A stretch of DNA of 64,000 nucleotides from Hyphomicrobiales bacterium (GCA_900467685.1 UBQX01000003.1:124001-188000); one strand, 5' to 3'. Shown: positions 17,498 to 27,163, counted from the first letter of the stretch. Notes: a model not told the origin generated them from the letters alone. A program made the numbers and translations.

Positions 17498-18496
17498 ATG
17501 ATCCTCCGCATATATCTCATTGCTGCTGCAATTCTGGCTTTGACTACAGCGGTAGTCGAAGCGCGAAACGTCATGCCTCAAACACCCGAACATGTTCTGC
17601 TTTGGCCCGAGGCTGCGCCCGGCGGCGGCGGCCCCAAGGGTGAAATCAAGTCCACGCCCTGGGGTGCGGTCAGCCAGGTTTCCACGCCGGAACTGAGCGT
17701 ATTCCTTCCCGCAAAGCCCAATGGCGGCGCGGTTCTGATCATTCCGGGCGGTGGCTATCGCTCCATCTCGGTGCAGGGGGAGGGCTATTCCTCCGCCAAG
17801 TGGCTCAATGACCGTGGCTATGCCGCCTTTGTGCTGACCTATCGCCTGCCCGGCGAAGGCTGGGTCGACGGACCGAAAGTGGCTGTCGAGGATGCGCAGC
17901 GTGCGCTGAGGCTTATTCGCGCCAATGCCGCGACCTATGGCATCGACAAAGCCCGCGTCGGCCTGCTCGGCTTTTCGGCCGGCGGACATCTTGCGGGCCT
18001 TGCCGGGACGCGCTTTTCGGAATCTTTCTACGAGCCGATCGACAAGATCGACACCTTCTCCGCGCGGCCGGACTGGCTCGCGCTGATCTATCCCGTGATC
18101 TCGCTGGAGCCGCCCTTCACCAAGACCTCGACGCATCGCCAGATGGTGGGGCGCGGCACTGTGGCGACGGAGTCGCAATGGTCGGTGCAGACGGGTGTCA
18201 ATACGCGCATGCCGCCGGTTCTCCTCGTTCATGCGGCTGACGATCCGATTGCCAATATCGGCCACAGTGAAATCATGGATGCGGCCTGCAAGCGGGCCAA
18301 GGTGCCGGTCGATTTCGTGCGGCTTCCGACGGGTGGCCACGGTTTCGCGATGGGGCGGCCGGGAACGGCAAGCATCACGTGGAGCAAGTCCTTCGAGCAG
18401 TGGCTGAAGCGCAATGACAACACGGCCATCTCCATGGCCGTGTCGGGCAAGGTTGCGGCTCCTGTTGCCGCCGCTGCCACGGACGGCGAGCGCTGA
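17498..18496 (+). CDS. Exported alpha/beta hydrolase (acetyl-esterase/xylanase-like)
   Basis: A protein of about 332 residues with signal peptide MILRIYLIAAAILALTTAVV. The fold shows an oxyanion-hole motif IIPGGGYRSIS, nucleophile elbow GLLGFSAGGHLAG, an acid in HAADDPI and catalytic His in GGHGFAMG. It resembles BD-FAE/axeA-type esterases that deacetylate sugars. The start at 17498 is preceded by GGAG. An upstream TTG at 17420 has a stronger GGAGG but would hide the signal peptide behind 26 residues. Substrate is unknown. Confidence 0.85.
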   Translation: MILRIYLIAAAILALTTAVVEARNVMPQTPEHVLLWPEAAPGGGGPKGEIKSTPWGAVSQVSTPELSVFLPAKPNGGAVLIIPGGGYRSISVQGEGYSSAKWLNDRGYAAFVLTYRLPGEGWVDGPKVAVEDAQRALRLIRANAATYGIDKARVGLLGFSAGGHLAGLAGTRFSESFYEPIDKIDTFSARPDWLALIYPVISLEPPFTKTSTHRQMVGRGTVATESQWSVQTGVNTRMPPVLLVHAADDPIANIGHSEIMDAACKRAKVPVDFVRLPTGGHGFAMGRPGTASITWSKSFEQWLKRNDNTAISMAVSGKVAAPVAAAATDGER

Positions 18497-18520
18497 GCCT
18501 TCTTTGAAGTCGCCGGCCGG

Positions 18521-19765
18521 TCAGGCCTGCCGCTCTTCCCAGATCTTCACCAGTTCGACGATCGTCTTCACGGCCTTTTCCATGTCCTGAACGCTCACCC
18601 ATTCCAGCGGCGAGTGATAGGCATGGCCGCCGGTGAAGATATTGGGGCAGGGCAGGCCCATGAAGGAGAGGCGTGCACCGTCCGTGCCGCCGCGGATGCT
18701 GCCGAGCTTCGGTTCCATGCCGGCGCGGCGCACGGCCTCCACGGCGTAGTCGACCACTTCCGGCGTCCGGTCGAGCACGACCTTCATGTTGCGGTACTGC
18801 TGGCGGACCTTGAACGTGTAGGCTGAGCCCGGATAGTCGGCCATGACTGTCTTCACGATATTTTCCAGCAGCGCCTCCTTCTCCGTCAGTCCCTCATCGA
18901 TGAAGTCGCGGATGATAAGGCCGATCGTCGCCTTCTCCATCGAGCCTTCCAGCGAGACCGGATGGATGAAGCCCTGCCGGCCTTCCGTGCGTTCAGGCGA
19001 AAGCGATTTCGGCAGGCGGGCGATGATCTCCGAGGCGATCTTGATGGCGTTTTCCATGCGGTCCCTGGCAAAGCCCGGATGCATGGCGACGCCGGCAATC
19101 TCGATCTCGACGCCATCGGCGGAGAAGGTCTCGTTCTCGATATCGCCGGCGGTCGAACCATCCATGGTATAGGCGAACCGTGCGCCGAGCTTTTCCAGGT
19201 TCACCTTGTCCGCGCCGCGGCCGATTTCCTCGTCGGTGGTGAAGAGGATTTTGACGGTGCCGTGCTTTACCTCCGGATGATCGACGAACCAGCGGGCGGC
19301 CGTCATGATCTCGGCGACCCCGGCCTTGTCGTCGGCTCCGAGAAGCGTTTTGCCATCGGAGGTGACGATGTCGTTGCCGATGAGGTTTGCAAGTTCGGGA
19401 TGTTCCGAGGGGCGGATAACGCGGGTGCTGTCGCCCGGCAGCACGATATCGCCGCCGTCGTAATTCTTCACCACCTGTGGCTTCACGCCCGTGCCGGTGA
19501 AGTCGGGAGCGGTATCCACATGCGAGCAGAAGCAGATGGCGGGGACGTCCTTGTCCGTGTTCGACGGCAGGGTCGCGTAGACATTGCCATGCTCGTCCAT
19601 ATGCGCGTCGCTCAAGCCCATCTCCAGCAGTTCGGCGACGAGGATACGGGCGAGATCCTTCTGCTTTTCCGTCGAGGGCTGGGCGGAGGAGGTCGGGTCG
19701 GACTGGGTGTCGACCACGACATAGCGCAGGAAGCGGGAGAGCACGGTGTCGTTGGAAAGGGTCAT
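18521..19765 (-). CDS. pepT: Peptidase T (tripeptide aminopeptidase)
   Basis: About 414 residues of the M20B family. Zinc ligands are visible: CFCSHVDTAPD, KTLLGADDKAG, FTTDEEIGRGAD and the C-terminal GGTDGARLSF and GGHAYHSPLEW. It removes N-terminal residues from tripeptides in the cytoplasm. The start is ATG 19765 or the in-frame ATG at 19774; neither has a strong Shine-Dalgarno. It converges with the hydrolase gene. Confidence 0.93.
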   Translation of the reverse strand: MTLSNDTVLSRFLRYVVVDTQSDPTSSAQPSTEKQKDLARILVAELLEMGLSDAHMDEHGNVYATLPSNTDKDVPAICFCSHVDTAPDFTGTGVKPQVVKNYDGGDIVLPGDSTRVIRPSEHPELANLIGNDIVTSDGKTLLGADDKAGVAEIMTAARWFVDHPEVKHGTVKILFTTDEEIGRGADKVNLEKLGARFAYTMDGSTAGDIENETFSADGVEIEIAGVAMHPGFARDRMENAIKIASEIIARLPKSLSPERTEGRQGFIHPVSLEGSMEKATIGLIIRDFIDEGLTEKEALLENIVKTVMADYPGSAYTFKVRQQYRNMKVVLDRTPEVVDYAVEAVRRAGMEPKLGSIRGGTDGARLSFMGLPCPNIFTGGHAYHSPLEWVSVQDMEKAVKTIVELVKIWEERQA

Positions 19766-19846
19766 CTTGGGCATCCGATTCTGGTCTGGGCTTTCGCCAA
19801 CCTTAGCCCGATGATCGCCTTGCGCAAATCCCGTCCCAAACGAGCA

Positions 19847-19874
19847 AGGCCGCGCCGGGGAAACGGCGCGGCCT
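19847..19874 (-). terminator. Strong hairpin after the TerC gene
   Basis: AGGCCGCGCCG (19847-19857) pairs exactly with CGGCGCGGCCT (19864-19874), 19 bp after the terC stop on the minus strand. The T-rich tail is weak (TTGCTCGTTT), so termination may be partial. Confidence 0.65.
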
Positions 19875-19892
19875 CTTCGCTTGTGTTGCCGA

Positions 19893-20888
19893 TCAGGCCG
19901 CCGGCTTTTCCGGTAGCGCCTTCTCGTCGTTTCTCGTTGCCCAAAGCGACCCGATAATGCCCGAGGCAAGGATGGCCAGCGTCACGCCGAGCGAGATGAG
20001 CGGCGGGATCTTTGCAAGGCCCAGCATGTCGGCGACGAAGATCTTCGAGCCGATGAAGATCAGCACGACCGAGAGCGCATACTTGAGGTAGGCGAAGCGG
20101 TGGATCAGGGCGGCCAGCGCGAAGTAGAGGGCGCGCAGGCCGAGGATCGCGAAGATGTTCGACGTGTAGACGATGAACGGGTCGGTGGTTATGGCGAAGA
20201 TGGCCGGGATCGAATCGACTGCGAAAACGAGGTCGGCGAATTCGATCATGATGAGCGCCAGAAGAAGCGGCGTGACATAGGTCTTGAGTTTGCCGGTCGC
20301 CGGGTCGTTCTCGCGGACGAGGAACTTCTGGCCGTGCAGCTGCTCGGTCACGGGCAGCCTCTTGCGCAGGAACTTCAGCACCGGGTTGTTTTCCACATCA
20401 TAGGGCTCGCTGCTGGAAAACAGCATCTTGATGCCCGTGATGATCAGGAAGGCCGCGAAGAGGTAGAGAACCCAGCCGTAGTTTTCGACGACGGCCGCGC
20501 CCGCTGCAATCATGATGCCGCGCAGCACGATCACGCCGAGGATGCCGAACAGCAGCACGCGGTGCTGGTATTCACGCGGGATGGAGAAATAGCCGAAGAT
20601 CATCGCGATGACGAAGATATTGTCCATCGCCAGGCTCTTCTCGATGACGAAGCCCGTCAGATACTGGAGACTTGCCTGCTGGCCGAACTGGCTCCACACG
20701 AAGCCTGCGAAGAGAATACCAAGGGTGACATAGAAGCCTGACATCAGCAGGCTTTCCCGAATGCCGATCTCCCTGCTCTTCTTGTGGAGAACACCGAGAT
20801 CCAGCACCAGGAGTGCGATCACGATTGCGATAAAGAGGAGCCACATCCATACGGCGGCCCCCTGAAAATCAACCAGGAGAAAATCCAT
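19893..20888 (-). CDS. TerC-family membrane protein (Alx-like)
   Basis: About 331 residues with eight or so membrane segments. Family markers are FVIEKSLAMDNIFVIAMIFG, REYQHRVLLFGILG and the acidic pair in EFADLVFAVDSIPAIFAIT. TerC/Alx proteins are metal exporters, with manganese export best supported. The start may be ATG 20888 or the in-frame ATG at 20900. I looked for a yybP-ykoY manganese riboswitch in the 400-base upstream gap and did not find its core. Confidence 0.9.
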   Translation of the reverse strand: MDFLLVDFQGAAVWMWLLFIAIVIALLVLDLGVLHKKSREIGIRESLLMSGFYVTLGILFAGFVWSQFGQQASLQYLTGFVIEKSLAMDNIFVIAMIFGYFSIPREYQHRVLLFGILGVIVLRGIMIAAGAAVVENYGWVLYLFAAFLIITGIKMLFSSSEPYDVENNPVLKFLRKRLPVTEQLHGQKFLVRENDPATGKLKTYVTPLLLALIMIEFADLVFAVDSIPAIFAITTDPFIVYTSNIFAILGLRALYFALAALIHRFAYLKYALSVVLIFIGSKIFVADMLGLAKIPPLISLGVTLAILASGIIGSLWATRNDEKALPEKPAA

Positions 20889-21094
20889 GACATCGTCCAT
20901 GCCGGATCAGGTTGAAAATCTAAGCACCGACATCACGGTCGATCCGGCGGCGTACACGTCAGAGGGGCCCGGTGCTGGTCCCGAAATGGGGAATGATATG
21001 GCTGCTTCAAGGGCAGGCGGGACATTTTTTCTGGCATTCCGTCAATTTTTGGAGCATCAGAAGGAACATCTGCCAAGGTCCGGGTCCGGCAGTG

Positions 21095-21123
21095 TTGACA
21101 ATTCCATGACGATCCCCTAGAGA
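21095..21123 (+). promoter_or_regulatory. Likely rpsD promoter
   Basis: TTGACA at 21095-21100, a 17-base spacer and TAGAGA at 21118-21123 match a sigma-70 promoter. Transcription would begin near 21130, leaving a leader of about 175 bases before rpsD. The rest of the 21-kb gap between terC and rpsD (20889-21094) shows no convincing gene. Confidence 0.45.
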
Positions 21124-21132
21124 CCGCGCCAG

Positions 21133-21160
21133 CACCGGAAGCCCAGCTTTCCGGTGTTTT
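21133..21160 (+). terminator. Terminator-like hairpin in the rpsD leader
   Basis: CACCGGAA (21133-21140) and TTCCGGTG (21149-21156) form a perfect stem followed by TTTT. It lies immediately after the predicted rpsD promoter, with no gene on this strand ending nearby, so it could be an attenuator or end a very short transcript. Confidence 0.45.
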
Positions 21161-21303
21161 ATGTTGACATGTCCCGTGGATTCTCCGGACGCTAACCGTG
21201 AGAAGCCTGTCAGAGCGGCAAAAACCGTTCAGAGGAGGGCGTGTTTCCTTCAACCGGTTTGGCAACAGACCGGTCTAACAACAACGAATAAAAAGGAAAT
21301 GCG

Positions 21304-21921
21304 ATGACCAAGCGCACCGCTGCCAAGTACAAAATCGATCGCCGCATGGGCGAAAACATCTGGGGCCGTCCGAAGTCCCCGGTCAACCGCCGCGAATACG
21401 GCCCGGGCCAGCACGGCCAGCGCCGCAAGGGCAAGCTCTCGGACTTCGGCGTTCAGCTGCGCGCCAAGCAGAAGCTCAAGGGCTATTACGGCGACCTGCG
21501 CGAAAAGCAGTTCAAGGCGATCTTCGCCGAAGCTGACCGCCGCAAGGGCGACACGGGCGAAAACCTGATCGGTCTGCTCGAATCGCGCCTCGACGCCATC
21601 GTCTACCGCGCCAAGTTCGTTCCGACGGTCTTCGCTGCCCGTCAGTTCGTCAACCACGGCCACGTCAAGGTCAACGGCGTTCGCGTCAACATCGGCTCGT
21701 ATGTCTGCAAGGCTGGCGACGTGATCGAAGTTCGCGAAAAGTCCAAGCAGCTCGTTGTCGTTCTCGAAGCCGTTTCGCTCGCTGAACGCGACGTTCCGGA
21801 CTATATCGAAGCCGACCACAACAAGATGGTTGCAACCTTCGTTCGCGTTCCCTCGCTCTCCGACGTTCCTTACCCGGTCATCATGGAACCGAACCTGGTC
21901 GTCGAATTCTATTCGCGCTGA
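21304..21921 (+). CDS. rpsD: 30S ribosomal protein S4
   Basis: A 205-residue S4 protein ([20 protein letters not shown] at the start; S4 domain with [20 protein letters not shown] and [13 protein letters not shown]). It nucleates 30S assembly on the 5' domain of 16S rRNA. AAAAAGGAAATGCG provides the ribosome site. The gene stands alone, as is usual in Rhizobiales, and has a terminator just after it. Codon use is strongly biased, as expected for a highly expressed gene. Confidence 0.98.
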   Translation: MTKRTAAKYKIDRRMGENIWGRPKSPVNRREYGPGQHGQRRKGKLSDFGVQLRAKQKLKGYYGDLREKQFKAIFAEADRRKGDTGENLIGLLESRLDAIVYRAKFVPTVFAARQFVNHGHVKVNGVRVNIGSYVCKAGDVIEVREKSKQLVVVLEAVSLAERDVPDYIEADHNKMVATFVRVPSLSDVPYPVIMEPNLVVEFYSR

Positions 21922-21955
21922 TTTATTTCAGTCGTCCCAGGAATATATCTTTGGA

Positions 21956-21990
21956 AAGCCGGCGATCATGGTCGCCGGCTTCTTTATTTT
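21956..21990 (+). terminator. rpsD terminator
   Basis: GCCGGCGA (21958-21965), loop TCATGG, TCGCCGGC (21972-21979), then TTCTTTATTTT. A classic intrinsic terminator 35 bp after rpsD. Confidence 0.9.
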
Positions 21991-22057
21991 GGGCCTCCGG
22001 AAGGCCAAGCTGTTTTTGAATTTATTGCGTTTCAGCCACGCGGGCAGGCAGGCGATA

Positions 22058-23593
22058 TTGAACGAGAAGAACAGGCTTCAGGTGGGTCTTGACTGGCTCA
22101 TCCGGTCATTTGCGGGCGTGATCGTTTTTCTCGCGATCTACACGATCTGCTGGACTGTCATTCCCTATTTCTCCAATGCGGGTCTTCCTGTCGACACGAT
22201 CGAGGAAGTCGCCTGGTCGCGAGAATGGCTTCTCGGCATCTACCGCCACCCGCCCATGATGATCTGGCTGGTCGGGATTGCCTGGAAGATATCGGGCGGC
22301 TGGATCGGTAGCCCGTATGTGGCGTCCGGCGTGGCGTTCGCGGTCGGATTGGTCTTCATCTACCTGCTGGTGCGCATTTCGCGTCCTGCCTCGCAGGCGG
22401 GGCTTGCGGTGCTCACCACGCCGCTTGTCTATTTCTTCGGTCCGCAACTGCCTCAGTGGAATGCCAATATCGCGCAGCTGCCGTTTGCCGGGCTTTTCCT
22501 CTATGCCGCCTTTCGCGGCGTGATGACGCGTTCGCTTGGCTGGACGCTGCTGGCTGGTCTGGCCGCAGGGGGCGGATTGCTCGGCAAGTATTCCTTCGGG
22601 CTCATCGCGCTCTTTGCGGCGGTTGGCCTGCTTGCCGATCCGGTCGCGCGGTCAAGGGTCAAGGTGCTGCATATCCTGCTTGCGTTCGTCGTCTGTGTCG
22701 CGACCTTCCTGCCGCATGTCTGGTGGTTCTTCACCGCGCCGATGAATACGGTCGATTACTTCAGGATGAGCGCGGAGAGAACGGAGGGCACGGCACTCGG
22801 TCATCTCATCAGTCCTTTGCTGGTCATCATGGGGGCTGTGGGCGTCCTGATTCCGACGATCATCGTTGCGGCGCGCGGGCTCGACCATGTATCCGCGCCA
22901 CGCCGCGTCGATTCTGCCGTTGACCGCAGCCTCAAGGTCTATCTCGGCTTCGTGGTCATCGGGCCTATTGCGATCTCGGCCTTCATCGGTGCGCTCGGAG
23001 GCGGGTTGATCAAGGACCAGTGGCTGATTGCTTATGTGCTCGCCGCGCCCGCCTTGGTCGTAATGCTCGTTGTTCCGAACGGTGTTGAGGTGACGTGGCG
23101 CAAGAGCGCAGCAATCTTCTATGTTGCATGTCTTGTGGTTCTGGCGATTGCCTATCCGGTCGAGCGTGAAGCGCATTACTGGCGTGCCAATGGCAGGCCG
23201 GTCCTCTGGGCGCCGCTGATGCCGGCGGAGCCGATGGCCGAGGCAGGGCAGGCGCTCTGGCACAAGGCGGTCAGCGCTGCCGGTCAACCCGATATGCCGA
23301 TCCGGATCGTGGCCGGAGGACCGGAGGCGGCTGGCGTTGCCAATGTAACGCCGGGGCGGCCGGCCTGGTTCGAACATTTCCACCAGGGCTATTCTCCCTG
23401 GGTTACCGACGAGCTGATCCGCAACCAGGGCATTCTGGCGACGGAGGAGGTTCCGGTTGACTATCCGGCGGCACACGGTCTTTGCGTTGCCGCACAGGAA
23501 AATTTCGATTGGCGGAACGGGCGTGGTGGACAGGGCAGGATTGCGACATTAACTGTTCTGCTGCCTGAAGCCCTGTGCCGTCCGGCCCAGTGA
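22058..23593 (+). CDS. GT39/GT83-family polyprenyl-phosphosugar transferase (ArnT-like)
   Basis: About 511 residues with a dozen membrane segments. The N-terminal periplasmic loop carries the acidic and HPP motifs of ArnT/PMT enzymes (DTIEEVAWSREW, then YRHPPMMIWLVG). Such enzymes take a sugar from a polyprenyl-phosphate donor and place it on lipid A or another periplasmic acceptor. The start is uncertain: TTG 22058 gives MNEKNRLQVGLDWLIRSFAG, while the in-frame ATG at 21968 lies inside the rpsD terminator loop. It heads a three-gene operon with a GT2 and a ChbG/NaxD-like deacetylase. Confidence 0.8.
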   Translation: MNEKNRLQVGLDWLIRSFAGVIVFLAIYTICWTVIPYFSNAGLPVDTIEEVAWSREWLLGIYRHPPMMIWLVGIAWKISGGWIGSPYVASGVAFAVGLVFIYLLVRISRPASQAGLAVLTTPLVYFFGPQLPQWNANIAQLPFAGLFLYAAFRGVMTRSLGWTLLAGLAAGGGLLGKYSFGLIALFAAVGLLADPVARSRVKVLHILLAFVVCVATFLPHVWWFFTAPMNTVDYFRMSAERTEGTALGHLISPLLVIMGAVGVLIPTIIVAARGLDHVSAPRRVDSAVDRSLKVYLGFVVIGPIAISAFIGALGGGLIKDQWLIAYVLAAPALVVMLVVPNGVEVTWRKSAAIFYVACLVVLAIAYPVEREAHYWRANGRPVLWAPLMPAEPMAEAGQALWHKAVSAAGQPDMPIRIVAGGPEAAGVANVTPGRPAWFEHFHQGYSPWVTDELIRNQGILATEEVPVDYPAAHGLCVAAQENFDWRNGRGGQGRIATLTVLLPEALCRPAQ

Positions 23594-23613
23594 AACTGAA
23601 GTCTGGTTTTTGA

Positions 23614-24564
23614 ATGCCATTGTTTTCGATCGTCGCGCCGTTTCTGAACGAACGGGAGTCTGCTGAACGCTTCGCGGCGTTCGCGGACAAGCTCTCGCTC
23701 GAGCTCCGCAGCCGTTACGATTTCGATATGGAAGTGGTGCTCGTCGACGATGGCAGCACCGATGACAGTATCGATCGATACCGGGAACATCTCAACGGCA
23801 ACTGGCGCATCATCGAACTCAGCCGTAACTTCGGCAAGGAAGTGGCACTCTACGCCGGTCTTGCCGAGACCCGCGGCGACTATGTCATGATGATCGACGC
23901 CGACCTGCAGCACCCCTACGACGTCTGCATCCAGATGATCGAGGAGTTGATGGGCGACCAGAAGCTGGATGTTGTCTATACGATCCGTGATGACCGCAAT
24001 GAGGAATCCTGGAAGAAGGCGCTTGCGGGGCGCTTCTTTTACTGGCTGATCAATTTCCGCCAGCGCTTCGAGGTGCCGGAGAACGCCGGCGACTTCCGCG
24101 TGATGAACCGTGCCGCCGTGGACGCGCTCCTGCGTGTGCGTGACAAGCGCCGCTTCAACAAGGGGCTCTACGCCTGGGCCGGCTTCCGGCAAAAAGGCAT
24201 TTACTACAGACCCGACCCGCGCCTTTCCGGCGTTACCAAATGGTCGCGCCTCGGCCTGATCGCACTGTCGGTCGAGGGCATCGTCTCCTTCTCGGCCCTA
24301 CCACTGCGGATCATGTCGATCATCGGCGTGCTGACCGGTCTTGCGGGCATCATCTATGGCGCACACATCATCTTCAGTTCGCTGTTCTTCGGGACCGATG
24401 TCCCCGGTTATCCAAGTCTCATGTCCGCGATTTCCGTTCTTGGTGGCTTCAACCTCGCGCTTCTCGGGCTGCTGGGCGAATATATCTGGGTGACGATTGC
24501 CGAGGTCAAGGACCGGCCGCTGTACATCGTGCGCAAGGTTCATCGTCCGGACGATGCGTCATGA
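23614..24564 (+). CDS. GT2 polyprenyl-phosphate glycosyltransferase (ArnC/GtrB/FlmF-like)
   Basis: A 316-residue GT2 enzyme: VVLVDDGSTDDS, the DXD motif MIDADLQHP, a KALAGRFFYWLIN amphipathic region and two C-terminal membrane segments around residues 230-300. This architecture belongs to enzymes that attach a sugar from a nucleotide donor to undecaprenyl phosphate on the cytoplasmic side. It lies 20 bases after the GT39 gene and overlaps the deacetylase gene by ATGA. It probably makes the donor used by the GT39 enzyme. Confidence 0.88.
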   Translation: MPLFSIVAPFLNERESAERFAAFADKLSLELRSRYDFDMEVVLVDDGSTDDSIDRYREHLNGNWRIIELSRNFGKEVALYAGLAETRGDYVMMIDADLQHPYDVCIQMIEELMGDQKLDVVYTIRDDRNEESWKKALAGRFFYWLINFRQRFEVPENAGDFRVMNRAAVDALLRVRDKRRFNKGLYAWAGFRQKGIYYRPDPRLSGVTKWSRLGLIALSVEGIVSFSALPLRIMSIIGVLTGLAGIIYGAHIIFSSLFFGTDVPGYPSLMSAISVLGGFNLALLGLLGEYIWVTIAEVKDRPLYIVRKVHRPDDAS

Positions 24565-25415
24565 GCAGGACCGGCGGCTCCCAGCGGGACGGTCTGACGC
24601 TGGTCGCGGACGACTACGGTCTCGCGCCGGGTGTCAATCGCGCCATCCGAAAGCTGGTCTCGGCCGGCAAGATCGATGGCACGGGTTGCATGACGCTTTT
24701 TGCCGACTGGCGCGTTGAGGCAGCGGGTCTGAAGGCGCTTGTGGACCAAGGCTACGCTGAGGCGGGTCTCCACCTGACGCTCACTGACTTCAACCCGATG
24801 ACGGGCCTCAACGCCTTTGGCCAGAACCGCCGGATGCCGCGGATCAATGCCTTGATCAAGGCAAGCTATCAGGGCAGGGTCAATACCGCTGCGGTCGAAG
24901 GCGAACTCGATGCCCAATTTGCGGCTTATGTCGAAACCATGGGTGGGCTGCCAGCCTATATCGACGGTCACCAGCATGTGCATTTCCTGCCGGTCGTGCG
25001 GGGGTGGCTTGCCAAGCGCTCGGCGCTGTTCGCCGAATACGGAAAGCTTCCGTGGTTGCGCGGCGCGCCTTCCGTGATGGCCGCGCCGGGGATCAAGATC
25101 AAGGCGAAGACTGCTGTCGTTGCCGTCATTGCCGCAGGCTTCGAGACGGGGATGCGCAAGCATGGCTACAGCATTCGCGGGCCGCTTCTCGGGTTTTACG
25201 ACTGGACGCGGCCGGCAGAGTTCGAACCGATGCTGCGCGGGCTGATCGAGAAGGGCAATTACGGCGTCTTCATGTGCCATCCCGGTTTCGTCGACAAGCT
25301 GCTGCGCCAGCGCGACATGCTGGTCGAGGGGCGTGACGTCGAGTATTCGGTCTTGAGCAATCTCGACCCGACGCTGATGCGCATCGAATCGAGCCTCAGA
25401 CAGAGGGCCACATGA
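24561..25415 (+). CDS. ChbG/HpnK (YdjC) family carbohydrate deacetylase, NaxD-like
   Basis: A 284-residue deacetylase. Metal and catalytic residues are in [15 protein letters not shown] (about residues 16-30), [23 protein letters not shown] (HxHxH) and FMCHPGF. YdjC-family NaxD of Francisella and LgmC of Bordetella deacetylate a polyprenyl-linked hexosamine before transfer to lipid A. The order GT39-GT2-deacetylase here is the same set of activities. ATG overlaps the GT2 stop, and its own stop overlaps the ttcA start. Confidence 0.85.
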   Translation: MSRTGGSQRDGLTLVADDYGLAPGVNRAIRKLVSAGKIDGTGCMTLFADWRVEAAGLKALVDQGYAEAGLHLTLTDFNPMTGLNAFGQNRRMPRINALIKASYQGRVNTAAVEGELDAQFAAYVETMGGLPAYIDGHQHVHFLPVVRGWLAKRSALFAEYGKLPWLRGAPSVMAAPGIKIKAKTAVVAVIAAGFETGMRKHGYSIRGPLLGFYDWTRPAEFEPMLRGLIEKGNYGVFMCHPGFVDKLLRQRDMLVEGRDVEYSVLSNLDPTLMRIESSLRQRAT

Positions 25416-26299
25416 ATATAGCACTGACGCCTGACGAACACGCCGAAGCCACGCCGGAAAGCTTCGCCGGCGATCCGGCGATGACGGCGCTTTATGCCCA
25501 TGCGCCGCAATCGTCCAACTTCAACAAGCTGCGCAAGCGGCTGCTGCGCAATGTGCGCCAGGCCATCGACGACTTTGCCATGCTGAAAGGCCAGAAGCGC
25601 TGGCTCGTTGCGCTGTCCGGCGGCAAGGACAGCTATGGACTTCTGGCGATCCTGATGGAGCTCAAATGGCGCGGGCTGCTGCCGGTGGAGCTTGTGGCCT
25701 GCAATATCGACCAGGGCCAGCCGAATTTTCCGAAGCATATCCTTCCGGACTATCTCTCCTCGCTGGGAATTCCGCACCGGATCGAGTATCGCGACACCTA
25801 TTCCATCGTGAAGGAGAAGGTGCCGGAAGGGGCGACCTATTGCGCGCTCTGCTCGCGGCTGCGCCGCGGTAATCTCTATCGAATCGCCAAGGAGGAGGGC
25901 TGTGATGCGCTCGTTCTCGGCCATCACCGCGAGGACATTCTCGAGACCTTTTTTCTCAATCTCTTCCATGGCGCCAAGCTCGCCACCATGCCGCCCAAGC
26001 TCCTCAACGACGAGGGCGACCTGATGGTTCTGCGGCCTCTGGCCTATTGCGCGGAAGAGGACATGGCGAAATTCGCCGCTGCCATGCAGTTCCCGATCAT
26101 TCCCTGCGATCTCTGCGGTTCGCAGGACGGGCTGCAGCGAAACGCGATGAAGGAGATGCTGGCGGGCATCGAGGCAAAGATGCCGGGCCGCAAGGATGTG
26201 ATGATGAAGGCGCTCGCCAACATCAACCCGTCGCATATGCTCGATAAGGGTCTGTTCGACTTCGCGTCACTGACACTATCTCAAGACAGGCAGGACTGA
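25412..26299 (+). CDS. ttcA: tRNA 2-thiocytidine(32) synthetase
   Basis: A 295-residue TtcA. The PP-loop is [10 protein letters not shown] (about residues 68-77), the first CxxC is [10 protein letters not shown], and the second is CDLCGSQ; the [15 protein letters not shown] motif is also present. It thiolates C32 in several tRNAs using an Fe-S cluster. Its ATG overlaps the deacetylase TGA, so translation may be coupled though the functions are unrelated. Confidence 0.95.
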   Translation: MNIALTPDEHAEATPESFAGDPAMTALYAHAPQSSNFNKLRKRLLRNVRQAIDDFAMLKGQKRWLVALSGGKDSYGLLAILMELKWRGLLPVELVACNIDQGQPNFPKHILPDYLSSLGIPHRIEYRDTYSIVKEKVPEGATYCALCSRLRRGNLYRIAKEEGCDALVLGHHREDILETFFLNLFHGAKLATMPPKLLNDEGDLMVLRPLAYCAEEDMAKFAAAMQFPIIPCDLCGSQDGLQRNAMKEMLAGIEAKMPGRKDVMMKALANINPSHMLDKGLFDFASLTLSQDRQD

Positions 26300-26303
26300 C
26301 CGC

Positions 26304-27137
26304 GTGACGATCCAGACCGACAAGCTCATCGACATTCTCTGGCAGGCGGCGGAAGCCGAGATCATGCCGCGTTTCGGCAAGCTGGGTGACGGCGACATTC
26401 GCGAGAAGAGCGAGGCGATCGATCTGGTGACGGAGGCGGACGAGGCTGCTGAGCGTCTCATCGCGCGGGAGATCGCGGCGCTGATGCCCAATGCGTTGTT
26501 CGTGGGCGAGGAATCGGTCGCGGCCGATCCGGCGTTGCTTGGTAAGCTCGGTGCGGCCGATCTCGCCATCGTGGTCGATCCGGTCGATGGCACGTTCAAT
26601 TTTGCCAATGGCGTGCCGCTCTTTGGCGTCATGATGTCGGTGGTCAAGGGCGGCGAAACCGTCGCCGGGCTCATCCTCGATACGTTCGCGGGCGATTGCC
26701 ATGTGGCGGAGAAGGGTGCGGGCGCCTGGGCCGTCCCGCTGGATGGCGATCGCACGCGCCTTTCACTCGGTAAGGGTATTGCGGTCGAGGATATGCTGGG
26801 TGCCGCTTCCACCGGTTACATGTATGGCGAGGAGCGCGTGGCACTGCTTTCCAACCTTGCCAAGGTCCGCTCCTTCTTCAGCTACCGCTGCGCGGCGCAT
26901 GAATACCGGCTGCTTGCCAAGGGCGGGATGCAGTTCGCACTCTATAACAAGCTGATGCCCTGGGACCATCTGGCGGGGGCGCTGCTGAGCCAGGAAGCCG
27001 GCGGCTATGCCGCCCGCTTCGACGGCTCCGCCTATCTGCCGAGCCATACCGAGGGTGGCCTGCTGGTTGCGACTGATCGCGACAGCTGGCAGGCGCTGCG
27101 CGACACGATTTTCCCGAACATCAAGCCAGCCGCCTGA
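26304..27137 (+). CDS. Inositol monophosphatase family protein
   Basis: A 277-residue phosphatase of the IMPase superfamily. Metal-binding motifs are VGEESV, VVDPVDGTFNFANG and the C-terminal MPWDHLAGALLSQEAGG (WDxxAG). Members hydrolyse inositol-1-phosphate, histidinol phosphate or PAP; this sequence does not decide among them. The start is GTG 26304, four bases after ttcA, so the two genes are probably one transcript. Confidence 0.88.
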   Translation: MTIQTDKLIDILWQAAEAEIMPRFGKLGDGDIREKSEAIDLVTEADEAAERLIAREIAALMPNALFVGEESVAADPALLGKLGAADLAIVVDPVDGTFNFANGVPLFGVMMSVVKGGETVAGLILDTFAGDCHVAEKGAGAWAVPLDGDRTRLSLGKGIAVEDMLGAASTGYMYGEERVALLSNLAKVRSFFSYRCAAHEYRLLAKGGMQFALYNKLMPWDHLAGALLSQEAGGYAARFDGSAYLPSHTEGGLLVATDRDSWQALRDTIFPNIKPAA

Positions 27138-27163
27138 TCGGCGGCCAGCCATTCCAGAAGGGC

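Noticed and set aside
20889-21094. Manganese riboswitch (yybP-ykoY) upstream of the TerC gene
   Set aside because: The conserved core elements were not found on the minus strand of this gap.
20887-21120. A 77-residue plus-strand frame between terC and rpsD
   Set aside because: It has no ribosome site, unnatural composition and covers the rpsD promoter; treated as non-coding.
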